A program made the position numbers and the translations under genes. A model generated the notes under the pieces. The model searched no databases, was not told where the DNA came from, and saw nothing but the letters and a program-made list of their open reading frames with translations. A DNA stretch of 64,000 nt from Entoloma clypeatum (lineage: Eukaryota > Basidiomycota > Agaricomycetes > Agaricales > Entolomataceae), in assembly GCA_963565915.1 (NCBI GenBank), contig OY751486.1, forward strand, positions 1,550,001 to 1,614,000, in the 5' to 3' direction. Below are positions 11,882-21,920 of the stretch, piece after piece; the first letter of the stretch is position 1, and each line of letters starts with the position of its first letter.

Positions 11882-12513
11882 CTAAACCAACACCATAAAG
11901 TTGTTCAACAACCGAGAAAGGATTTTGTGGGATGAGGTCGACAGCATCCTTGGGAGTATATGGTTCGGCATCTGCATCTTGTGAGCAAAAGTGAACAATG
12001 GGTGGGTTTCCTGCATCAGTTGCATTTCAGGCACGACATATTTTGCGCTGATGAGAAAATGAAGGTATGTTGGAGTCATTTCGTATAATTGAGACACATA
12101 CTGCATATGCTCGCCCACTAGCTTGATAGCTTGACCTTTGTGGACACCGTCTAGCCCTTCCTCTAGCACCCAAACCCGATGTAAACAAGTCTGATGCAGC
12201 TAATAGACAATCATCACATTCAAAACTGGATATAAGGGCCAACAATAAGATGCATACTCGTTGAGGTTCTCAGGTGCTTTCACGCAGAACCCCTCAATGT
12301 TTCTTAGATTCTCCTTCTGTTCCTCCCTGATTGAGGTATTTCGGTGATGGCAGCATTCATCGGCAAAGCCACGAGTTTCGCGTGGATCTCTTGGGCTCGA
12401 CCAGGATTCGCTCGAAGGAATGGTTGATTCTTGTGAATAATGTTGTTATAAAATGTCAACTTGTCTACGAGTTCGTTGAAGGCGGCGTCATCATCTGCAA
12501 CATGGTATGACAT
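11882..12513 (-). pseudogene. unrecognised spliced gene or fragment
   Basis: Exon 1 runs from ATG at 12513 (MSYHVADDDAAFNELVDKL), shifts frame by one base near 12330, and continues as REEQKENLRNIEGFCVKAPE to about 12255. A second exon-like segment (12169-11882) reads GHKGQ-like then MQYVSQLYEMTPTYLHFL and ends at a stop. The segments are hydrophilic and helical, with no known domain visible. Either a decayed gene with one intron and one indel, or part of a mobile element I do not recognise. Confidence 0.35.
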
Positions 12514-12799
12514 GGTGATGAGCTGATGAGGGAGGACTGTTTTGGTGGCGTATTGGCGAGCACATCACATGAAGTCTACAGTAGACTCAGAACACCCAGT
12601 CTCACGGCTACAGCAACATCCACGAACTCTCCCCTTCTCCTCCCCAACCTCCCGCCTCCCACGGCATCGCCGCCCAATGCAGTCATCCTCTCTCCCATCA
12701 TCCACCCCACCTCACCCAACTCAACAACAGCTGACACAGCAACTACAGGCCACGGCGTCTCCCACATACTCCACAAGCCCCACTCCTTGGGCGCCATTG

Positions 12800-13552
12800 C
12801 CACCATCCTGGCACCTACATCACCACCCCCGGCCCCATCCACCATCTCCGCCTCATCCACATTGAGGGCCGCCGCTCCCTCCGCTTCTACGCAACGTCCC
12901 CGGCTCCAACAAGCTCGCCTTCCGCTTCGAGGTCGTCTCCCGCGTCCATGCCGAGATCGGCCCCTGCTTCTTCATCAAGGACACCAAGTCCTCCAGCGGC
13001 ACGTTCCTGGACCATGGACGTCGAGGTCGAGCCCATAGGCGAGGATGCCAACCTTGCTGCGTTGGGCGAGAACGAGGATGTAGACGTAGATGCAGAAGGT
13101 GACAGAGACGGGAAGGGAGACGACGACCCGCGGCTGCCGAGGAGACCCGCCCGTGTGCGCGAAGACCGCACAGCGGAAACAGAGGTCGAGATGGACTTTA
13201 TGCCTCCGTCCTCTTCCTCGGGTGGTGTCCACCATGGGATTGGGGGGACGACGCTGACGAGGCGTCCGGGGTTGCGGATCACGACTGCGTCTCCGCCTCC
13301 CCCTTCGTCGTTCCACCATGCGGCTTCTGCATCCTGGGAGGGTTGGTGGTGGATGAGGACGACGACGAGGCGGAGATTCAGCTTCAGATGACGGGTGGTG
13401 GAGGTGAGGGTGCCGGTCCGGGGCACGGGAACGGGGATGGGGATGAGGTGATGTTGGATTTGGCGGCTGTGGAGAGTGCGAGTGATGGGAGTGGGCATGG
13501 AGAGGTGGGGATGGAGGGGGTGACGGAGGTTGGGGGAAAGAGGAAGCGGTGA
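12800..13552 (+). pseudogene. FHA-domain protein fragment
   Basis: One frame reads HHLRLIHIEGRRSLRFYAT (about 12840-12900), like the first strands of a forkhead-associated domain. Another frame then reads KLAFRFEVVSRVHAEI, FFIKDTKSSSGTFLDHG (about 12905-13020), matching the SRxHAxI and SSGTF phosphopeptide-binding core. The middle of the domain (the IGR region) is missing and the frame changes between the halves. The downstream Asp/Glu- and Gly-rich tail ends GGKRKR at 13552. FHA domains bind phosphothreonine. The missing core suggests a damaged or partial duplicate, though unrecognised introns could explain part of it. Confidence 0.55.
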
Positions 13553-14254
13553 TTCTTTCCTTCTTGTTTTCTTTCGGTTATGTTTCTTGTTTCTCTGGCT
13601 TTTTTGACGCGCTTCTTATTTCCTCGTAGTTCATCTCTCTCTTGTCACGCCCTTACACTACATACACGAATTTCATGGTCCATCATCATTTCTTGTTTTC
13701 TCCCCCGCCCTGACCGTTGTTGGACATCCCTCGTCCTCGATACTATCCGCATATATTAAGGGTTTCTCATTGTTTCCCCCCTTGTTATGTGTAGTTCTGT
13801 CCTTTTTTTGTACAGTACATGTAACTACCTCTAATAATTATTTATTGCAAAATGAAACAAAATGAATATATATATATTGAGCTTTCATTGTCATTTGCGG
13901 TAAATAGGAAGGAAGTGACAGTGTCTCTCGATCAAGTGTCCACATCCCTGTCAGTTGAGAACTGGCCATTCCTTCCCTCCGTTGAACGTTCTAGGGGTCA
14001 ACAAGTTTTGGGTTCTCAAGCCGCCGTAACTTTTGCTCAGGATCTTGATTGTGCTAATTCTCAACCTTAAATAGAGCCGACGAATAATAGAGGGCTTCCT
14101 GCTTGAAACACGAGCTTCCCCTCTTGTGTAGGTTCGAGTGCTGCCTACTACCTAGTGACTTGACCTTTCTGACCTTTGGGGGAAGGGGTCATCAAAATTC
14201 AGTAGAATGAAAACGAACGGAACCAAGCTCAAGCAAGTAATGATCAATGCAACT
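13553..14254. other. unannotated spacer
   Basis: Pyrimidine-rich sequence after the FHA fragment, followed by AT-rich DNA. A 72-aa plus ORF at 13852-14070 has no support. I see no gene. Confidence 0.4.
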
Positions 14255-14261
14255 GCTTAAT

Positions 14262-14694
14262 CCCAGTGAAAATTGAGTCACATGGAAGTGGGTTTTCTCA
14301 GGGAGATTGTAGGTTTGATCTGTCCTAAGTTGGTTAAAATGGGTTCAAATAGGGAATTTGATTTGATCGACAGCGAGTCCAACTTTAAGGGTTTGAGTCA
14401 GGATAACCTGGAAAATTTGGGAAACAAGCAGGATGTGATCCGGTTTTCTCAGGTTTTTTCAGGGGTAATTCAGTTAAAATCTGTCGAACCAGGGGAATTT
14501 AAGTGGGAACCTGTGGGAATTGATGGTTGAATTTCCGGATTATTCTGACTCGAACCCTCTCAAACCCTTAAAGTTGGACTCTCCATCAGTCAAATCAAAT
14601 TTCCTATTCGGACTGATTTAAACCAAATTAGACAAGATCAAACCTAAAATAGCCCTGAGAAAAACCACTCTCACGCGACCCGATTTTCACTGGG
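14262..14694. mobile_element. 433-bp MITE with long TIRs and 7-bp duplication
   Basis: The termini are CCCAGTGAAAATTG (left) and the inverse of CCCAGTGAAAATCG (right). Inverted similarity continues for roughly 130-150 bp (TTTTCTCAGGG, TAGGTTTGATCT, AACTTTAAGGGTTTGA). GCTTAAT lies directly outside both ends (14255-14261 and 14695-14701), a perfect 7-bp target duplication. No transposase is inside. The element at 15670-16820 shares the terminal sequence and also has a 7-bp duplication. Confidence 0.8.
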
Positions 14695-14794
14695 GCTTAA
14701 TTTTAACAACTTTATTCTAAATTTAAAGATCAATCATCCTCGTTTGATTCGCGATACCCAAATTCAGTGAGTATACATCCTGTGTGTCGAATGC

Positions 14795-15244
14795 CTAGTA
14801 CCGGTCACCCTCGTACATTCTCGCGATAATCTCCATGATCTCTTCGACACCCAGGTCCCGCGTGTGAGGCCCAGAAGCCTTGCCACTCTTGCCACTCTTG
14901 CCACGCTCCTTAGGCATGTATTGGGAATGGAGGTCGGGCAGATGTTGAGCAGCCTTCTCTTCGTCAGTCATAGTGCCCTTGCCATGCTCAGCAGTCGTCT
15001 TCTTGGGAGGAGGGGTTGGGTCTGCACGCGCGAAGAGGTCGTCGTCGTCGGAGAAAAGGCTCCTCAAATAAAACTCTTCTTCACCGCGTGCTGCCACATC
15101 GTAGTCGTAAACGGTAGTGGGGTAGCTAAGAGGAATGTAAAATATCAGTATGATAATGCATCGAGAAATTCACAGGACGACTTACGCAGCGACAGAGCTA
15201 GCGAGGGCAACGGCCGAGACAGCGGCGATGGTGGAGAAACGCAT
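14795..15244 (-). CDS. small secreted protein, two exons
   Basis: Exon 1 is 15244-15186. A 60-bp intron follows (GTAAGT at 15185, TTAG acceptor at 15126). Exon 2 is 15125-14795, ending TAG. The product is 129 aa. Residues 1-20 form a classical signal peptide (MRFSTIAAVSAVALASSVAA) with cleavage likely after Ala. The mature part has YDYDVAARGEEEFYLRSLF, an acidic DDDD run, PTPPPKK, and a Lys/Gly/Ser-rich hydrophilic segment, and ends with a short helix. This composition is typical of fungal small secreted proteins; I see only one cysteine-free, low-complexity chain and no catalytic motif. The function is unknown. It is the only undamaged host-type gene in the window. Confidence 0.8.
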
Positions 15245-15669
15245 TTTACTTGAGTTCCAGAACCGTCTTTCAGCCCAAAGCCCATGAACCATATGAACGA
15301 CTCGAGAACTCACAACGAAATGATTCGCGGGGAGATTGGGAACGGAAAGGCACAGCCTGGCGAAGATGATTGATTGGATTGGATGGGACTCGTTAGCCAG
15401 CTGAGGAGTGAAGAAACTCGTCCACGTAATCACCCATTATATACGAATCCTTTCGGGTGTTGCCGTTTCGGGCGTCGCGATGCCCGAATCACCATGCAGG
15501 TTCCGGCACGCCAGCACATGACGATCGTCGCCGCAGTGTGCCCTAAAGAATGTGCCAAGATGTGAGATTAGGGGAGAGGTGCAAAAGCATGTGGGTATTA
15601 TCGATATATTATCCCCAGTCAAAATCGAACCTGGACAGGAATGGGCTGATCCGGCACAAGCGGGTCAAA

Positions 15670-16820
15670 CCCAGTCAAAATCGGACCTGGTGGAATCCGG
15701 CCCTTGTGGGATTGAGGGGGTCCCTGACAGGGAAACCTGGGAATCGAAACACCATCGGGAAATTTCCTGATGGTCCTGGAATTCCCAGCCTTGCAACGAA
15801 AAGGTGCGTTGCACCTGTTCGAACTTCGCACCGACGACGCATTGTGCTGCCACACTCAAGATTTGTTCTAAGTCAATTCAAACTCCGATTCAACTCGCCG
15901 AAGCGAGTCATTTGAACTTTAAAATTTAAGTACGTAACCACTGCCAACCACTTCCCACAACGCCTCCCCCTCGCTCTGCCCCCGTCATCGCCCGGTTCGT
16001 GGGCTCAACAGCCACCCCTCGTGCCCAACTGCCGCGTTTCTTGCCCAACGGCCTACCTCTGCGCCCAACTGCCGTCCCTGTTGCCCAACGGCCGCGTCTC
16101 CTGCCCAACCACCTTCCTTTGCGCCCAACGGCCGCGTCTCTTGCCCAATGGCCTACCTTTGCGCCCAACGGCCGTGTCTCCTGCCCAACGGCGATTTCTC
16201 GTGCCAAACGGCCATTCCCCATGCCCAATGACCGTCCCTCGTGCCCAACGGCCCCGTCTCCTGCCCAACGGCTTCCCCTCGTGTTCAACCACCTTCCTTC
16301 ATGCCAACGGCGGCTCCTTGTGCCCAATGGCTGCCCCTCGTGTCCAACGACCGCCCCTCGCGTCCAACGATCGTGCCTCGTGCCCAACGGCGGCTCCTCC
16401 TGCGAAACGGCCGCCCCCCGTGTCTAACGACCGTCCCTGGGGCCCAACGGCCGCTCCTTACCCCCCAACCACCGTCCTCGCGTCCAACGCCCTCGTGCCC
16501 AAATTAGTTTAATATAGTATAGTTTGTAGTCATTTTGTATTATATTAGTATAGTGAATCAAATCATTCAAAACCATCATGTACAACTAAAAGTGAACCAA
16601 CCGAAAATTCCCCGAAAACAACCCTGAAAAACCAATCAGGAAAATCCCACATCAGCACCTGTTTTTGACCCACTTGACCCCATCCATCCACAGATTTTAG
16701 GCAAGATATCTGTTTTTTTCGGAACAGCAGGTTCTCGGTGGGTCCATCTGGGAAAAATCACGTAGGGGCCGGGTTTCACCTGATTTCCCCATCTGGAATC
16801 ATGATCCGATTTTGACTGGG
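15670..16820. mobile_element. 1,151-bp TIR element with minisatellite interior
   Basis: Left end CCCAGTCAAAATCGG, right end its inverse. GGTCAAA flanks both sides exactly (15663-15669 and 16821-16827), a 7-bp target duplication. The termini match those of the 14262-14694 element (CCCAGTSAAAATYG). A further partial terminus (CCCAGTCAAAATCGAACC at 15614) lies just outside, so this copy probably inserted into an older family member. Most of the interior is a 20-bp minisatellite. No transposase is present. Confidence 0.75.
15940..16505 (-). repeat. 20-bp TTGGGC minisatellite
   Basis: On the minus strand the unit is about TTGGGCACGAGGGRCGGCCG, repeated with substitutions and some 25-bp or longer units. 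It opens long low-complexity Pro/Arg-rich and Trp/Gly-rich frames that are not genes. The same 20-bp unit forms the arrays inside the three hAT-like elements. Confidence 0.8.
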
Positions 16821-17107
16821 GGTCAAACCTGGGCTGGCAGGGAATCACTGATGCCATGAGGTGTGCTGTGCCAGGCTGTGCCTCAGGAACCCTGATATCC
16901 CCAGGTGTCCTTCATCATTTTCGAATCATGATGTGATACATTACCTAATTTGGACTGCTCAGCGCGATTCAATATTCAAGATTCAAGATTCAGTCATGGT
17001 TCTTCAAACTATCTAGCACAAGGAGATTTGCTGTCCGCACCATTGGTCCTGTCTGTAGGCATTCTACCTTATTCTACTGGGTTGTTGGCTTCTTCCAAGA
17101 ACAGGTC

Positions 17108-17343
17108 ATGGATGAAACAGAAGTAAGTGTGATTTCTTCTCTTACACCATTGTATTTGCTAATGGTTACCAGGAGGTACCTCAGGCTGCCGAGAGTTCTT
17201 ATACTCCAGTCAATATCGAGGGGGTGCGCCTGTCGCATGTAGAATATCAAACATCTTGTTTACTCGTCTTATCTAGGGGGATGCAAGGCAAACCATGGAG
17301 TCTTTGGGTATGAATTTGGTAACATATCGTTCTATAAAATCCA
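17108..17343 (+). pseudogene. 5' exons cut off from tnp2-2
   Basis: Plus-strand sequence with exon-like pieces: ATG at 17108 with GTAAGT at 17123, then an acceptor CCAG at 17172-17175, a piece ending near GAGGGG, an acceptor TCTAG near 17276, then a donor GGTATGAAT at about 17309. The last donor pairs with an acceptor ...TTATGCAG made when the segment 19848-24909 is turned back: ATTATGCA (17364-17371) then joins GGAGACGGC of tnp2-2. Exon phases do not all agree, so exact exons are uncertain. The split itself is supported by the target-duplication evidence. Confidence 0.45.
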
Positions 17344-17371
17344 TCAGATGAATATTCTGATGCATTATGCA

Positions 17372-19847
17372 TAGTGTTTCGAGGTCCAGTTTACCTTCAT
17401 TGATTTCAGACCGAGACCGGACAGGACCGAACCGGTGAGAGACCAGACCGCCGGTCTCGGTTTTTAAGGTTTCGAATCACGGCCGGTCTTCGGTTCACTC
17501 GAAACTTTAGAATTTGAAAGACCGGCCAAAGACCGGTTCGGATCGGTTTAAACCGGTATTTTCCACGGAACAATCCAAGGAACGGAAATCAAGATCACAA
17601 AACGGCAAAGTGCAAAATTTGTGCCATTTGCAAGAATTGAACTCACAACCTCTATAATATAGAATATTATTTCAGTCCTCTATCTAACCAACTGAGCCAC
17701 CAGTCCATTATATCTGGTGCATCACACTCATTCTACATCACAACTTTCCCACTTCCCAAATAGGCACACCTAAAAAAAACACAAAAGGTGTGTGTGCGTG
17801 CTCCCTCCTGCCTCGATCACAAGTAGACAGATTATAAATAAAATCTATAAATATATTCTGGCCTTTTCAGCATCTGTGCCCCTCATTGCAGAGTCAGCAA
17901 TGGGTGGATGCGTCGTTTCGACATTGGATGATGCGCATCACGTGCGCATCAAATGTGTCAAATATATGTAAACAAACTCAAAAAACATCGCATTTCTCCT
18001 TAATATGGCTACACAGGAGGAAGTCAGCTTACAGACTATATCAATTATGTAGCAGAGTATCATATGTCAATAAATATGTGTTGATTTTATGGAATGATGC
18101 CACGGATTTTAAGTCATAGAGGTGCCATGCTCTACACCAAATAATAGTAAACAATGCGCAAAATGCATCGCACAGGCGCGCGCAGTGCCTTCCTCATGGT
18201 CTAATAATAGTTGGAAGTGATAGAACTCATAAATAGATATGTATTCACCTTCTGAAGCACTTTGTATAATTTTTAGAAGTCCAGATAAGATAGAAATAAT
18301 GAAATGTGCAGATTTCAGTAAAAGTGTTATATCTCCCTAATGAATGAGCCAAATTTGAAAAACAAATGTGCTGTGAGATCTCCTGAATGAGGAGAATCCA
18401 AAGCTGAAACAAAAAAGTTTGGTCAAACTTTCGACCTATTTTGCTCATATTCACCTCATCGAGTCCTTTAATTTTATTTGAAGGGTCTGAATAGGTTTAC
18501 ATACACTGTTTCAATAGCATATGTATAGTATATTTAGAGTACAAATGTTGTGCAAAGGAGGAAGCTAGAAAATGTTGTTTTTTGTGTTTGAAATCACCAT
18601 GCCACACTGTTCATCACGATTTACATTGTGTTTTGATGCATCAATTTGGAGCACCAACTTTCTACCATCCATAGCTCATGTATATAACTCTATATATACT
18701 TCCTATGAGTTTCTAGATATGTCTACATAAGGTAAGAAATATTTTTGTGGGTTTTGGTGCCACGGTTTGGGCATTGAGGGCACAATTTTCAACGACGTGC
18801 ATGGCTCGGCAATCGCCGAAAGTCGAACCATAACTGCCAGCAAAACCTTCCCACCCTTTTTTAATCCCCCACCACCACTCCACCCAGCCACCACATCCGC
18901 CCAAGGGCCACTACTCGCGCATAACGGCCACCACTCATGCCCAATGGCCCTCTCTTCCGCCCAACGGCCACCTTTCATGCCCAACGGCATCCCTTTGCGC
19001 CCAACGGCGTCCCTTTGCACCCAATAGCATCCCTTTGTGCCCAATGGCGTCCCTTTGTGCCCAATGGCGTCCCTTTGTGCCCAACAGTCCCGACTCATGC
19101 CCACGGCATCCCTGCGCCCTCAACGCGTCAACCCACGCCCAACGCCGTCCTTTTGCCCCCAACGCCATCCCTTCGCCCCCAACGCCGTCGACCCACGCCC
19201 AACAGTCCCGACTTGCGCCCACCGCCATTGACCCACGCCACGCCGTCCCTTTGCCCCCAACACTGTCCCTTTGCCCTCAACGCCATCAACCCACGCACAA
19301 TGGCCGCCTTTCACGCCCAACGGCCGCCTCGTGTCCCCAACGGCCGCCCCTCTTGCCCAACTGCCCCGACTAGTGCCCCATGGCCCCTCTAATGCCCAAC
19401 GGCCGCCTCACGTCCTCAACACGGTCGACTCACACCCAGCACCCTTCCTTCGCGCCCAACAGCCTCCCTTCGCGCCGTACGGCACCGCGCACCTGCCACA
19501 ACACGTGCCCAACGGCCCCCTTTCACGCCCAACGGTGTTGAGTCACGCCCCAGAGCACATGGGGCCGGGCTGAGCCCACGGAGGACCAATTGAGGGAGTA
19601 CGATGCGTGCGCGCAGCATCAGGCTGTGCGCGTGTGTCCTTAGTCTTATTTTACTTGTAATATATTGGTTTAAACCGGTTGAGACCAGTCCGGTCTCACT
19701 TCTTTGAGGTAAACGGAACCGATGCACCGGTCTTGCATCGGTCCGGTTCAGTTTTTTCAAGATCATGTGAACTGAAAAATCGGTCTCGGTCTCGGTCTCT
19801 AAATTTTGAGGGTCAAAAACCGGACCAAATCAGACCTTTAAACACTA
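17372..19847 (-). mobile_element. hAT-like non-autonomous element, copy 1
   Basis: 2,476 bp, minus orientation, with termini TAGTGTTTAAAGGTC and the inverse of TAGTGTTTCGAGGTCC. Subterminal regions are full of ACCGGT/CCGGTC words, usual for hAT transposase binding sites. Interior: a TTGGGC minisatellite (about 18890-19560), a tRNA-like segment (17630-17706) and AT-rich filler with no transposase ORF. Flanking octamers are ATTATGCA (left) and CTCTCCTG (right); they differ from each other but are the reverse complements of those around copy 2. Confidence 0.85.
17630..17706 (-). other. tRNA-like segment in hAT copy 1
   Basis: Contains an A-box (TGGCTCAGTTGG) and B-box (GAGTTCAATTC) at tRNA spacing, and a T-arm GTGAG/CTTGC that pairs. 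The acceptor ends GGACTGG and AAATGGC do not pair, so it is not a working tRNA. It resembles a tRNA-derived (SINE-like) fossil. Confidence 0.6.
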
Positions 19848-19855
19848 CTCTCCTG

Positions 19856-20319
19856 TAGTACCGTGACAGAAGCGACAATGGGTGGGGTATGAAGAGGCCG
19901 GGAGATGATGATATGAGGCTGTCATATCCAATGTATCGCGGGCGTGTAAGTAAACCGTCAGTAGCAGTATTGTTCTCGTTCGAATTTGAACTACCTTCAG
20001 AATCATCTAGGAGATCCAAGTTGATGGCCAGGTCGATGTCTTCCAAAAAATGCGACACTGGCGTTGACAGTTCCTCAATGTCCATGTCAGGCGATGACGC
20101 TGGGGATTCTAGAGACGACGGAGAAGGATACACCGACAGATCCAACTGTTCCGGCGAAGATGGAGGTCTAGGTGCTCCAGATACAGCGGGGGCGAATTCG
20201 CGACTGCAGCCGCGTCTTAAAGTTGCACCCAGCGCACCACACCTGGGGCAAACCTCGGCATCCTTTTCCTTCCACACAGAACCCCCAGCGATTTTCGTGG
20301 CGAGAGCGTGCTCCTCCAC
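19856..20319 (-). pseudogene. C-terminal part of an unrecognised transposon-linked gene
   Basis: A minus ORF from 20319 with CPRCGALGATLRRGC near the start (a possible two-Cys zinc element), then Ser/Pro- and Asp/Glu-rich sequence and LLSRYYRR at the border. It reads on into the hAT copy for a few residues. In the pre-inversion order it would finish as R-G-P-stop at 27271. It lies downstream of tnp2-2 on the same strand, so it may be a second gene of that transposon. No domain recognised. Confidence 0.4.
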
Positions 20320-20639
20320 CTGACGGTAGGTCGCTGGAAAAACCGGATTAATATATGCAAAGGAGCTTTCACGGCACTATATGAGATTGAGATTGAAGTG
20401 AATACATGTACACCACAAGTGGAATTGATGCTCTCGAACACACCAGGACCGGGGACGCAGAACGACACCCTCCCAGAGGCCAGAGCGTCCCCGCATCAAG
20501 GCGATGGGCATCTCAGGTGGGATCGTTATGTGAGGGAGCGCTTACCACTGCCCACGCTGGACAGGACGGAGATGCCAGATGTAATATACCCTTCGCAACA
20601 TTCAGTCGACCATCATACCAGCATCTGAAGGCGGATTTG

Positions 20640-21475
20640 TCATCTGTGTGCACAGAGGGCCCATTGCGAAATGGAGCAAACCCCCGTGTACGTGAATTCC
20701 GTGAATTTATCCTCAGAGTTATGGAAGGTCAAGATCTTGAAGCTGAGGAAGTGGAAGATGAGAATTTCGGCCTGCAAGGCTGTGTCAGAGTTGGGATAGT
20801 GAGGGAAGGAGAGCCTGAGATAGATTCTTTGAGGGGGATGGCCAGATTCACTATGGGCGGACAGGTCTAGAGGAAAAAGCTCTACATTGGACGAAGCTGT
20901 CTCTGGCATGTATGGGTCATCCCAATCATAGTTCCATGTACCTGAGACACGATGTGATGAATAGTATTGCCTCAACTCTCTCCAAAGGTATATGTTTCCA
21001 TTTTCGACATTCCGAAGATGCAGACCATGCGTCCCAAGGCAAATGACGACTTTCGCTGTGGTGAGTCCCTGTATTGAAGACTGAACATTAACGCCGATGT
21101 ATTAAGTACTTTCAGCTTGAGAGAGCATATTGACACTCACTAGTACTCACTGGATTGGGCGCAGAGAGCCAATCTTGGAACACACAACGAAAAGAGAGAA
21201 AGGGAGAGGAGAGAGATGTTTGTCATGTGATCGATGATCTGGTATAATCTCTCCTGCAATGCACACCCATCACGCGCATAGTCATGCCTGCGTTTGAAGT
21301 CTGCCTCGGTCCAATACAACTGTTCCTCTTCATATGCTTGTAACCATCGCGAGAACTGAAGGGTGCAATGCGAGTTCAAAACTTCAAGGTAACGGAGTGC
21401 AACGTGAGTCCCCGCCTTTACCCCCCAAAAAAAAAGAAAAAAAGAGAGAGTTTGCTGGGAAAGGCCAAACAGCAT
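20640..21475 (-). pseudogene. unrecognised ORF fragments downstream of tnp2-2
   Basis: Two minus segments. 21475-21140 has LRYLEVLNSHCTLQFSRWLQ and YWTEADFKRRHDYARDGCAL, strongly helical. 20975-20640 has WNYDWDDPYMPE. They look coding but lie in different frames with possible introns between. They sit between the tnp2-2 stop (21921) and the fragment ending at 19856, so they may be exons of one accessory gene. The function is not recognised. Confidence 0.35.
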
Positions 21476-21920
21476 TTCACTTGGGTGGCCAGGAGCGCAA
21501 GTTTCAGATTACACCAACCATGGACAGTTAGCAGTAAGCTGTACCCCGCCAACCAACGCGATGGTCAATGCAACCTGTTCAGATGTCGATACACATATCC
21601 TGTCACAAAGGGCTTGATAATACGTGTCAGCATTTAACACAGCCGTAGCAGCTCAGCGCTCAGCGCTCAGGTTGAACGAAAGATATGTGTGTACAAATAC
21701 TGTATTCGACTGGTAAAGGAAGCAATAAGTAATATACAATTCGATACTTTTAACTTATCAGGGCAGCATCTCGACATCTTCATCCACTTCTACAACTGTC
21801 CCAGGCTCTTCGACATCATTAAAGCTGTAAAGGCCCTCATTCAAATCATTCAATTGCGATGATTTTCATCTGCTTCAAATATCTCGTGGAATCAATGCAT
21901 GTTGTGCTCACCTCAGATTC

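Noticed and set aside
12526..13038. 170-aa Ser/Thr/Pro-rich ORF
   Set aside because: It is out of frame with the FHA core and looks like a shadow of that gene.
14262..14694. piggyBac-type MITE (TTAA target)
   Set aside because: TTAA occurs on both sides but is not directly next to the termini. The perfect 7-bp GCTTAAT abuts both ends instead.
15940..16505. Possible CRISPR-like array
   Set aside because: Units are contiguous with no unique spacers; this is a eukaryotic minisatellite.
15926..16512. Long Pro/Arg- and Trp/Gly-rich ORFs here and in the hAT-like elements (18.7-19.8, 25.0-25.9, 36.8-37.6 kb)
   Set aside because: They are translations of the 20-bp minisatellite, open in several frames of both strands.
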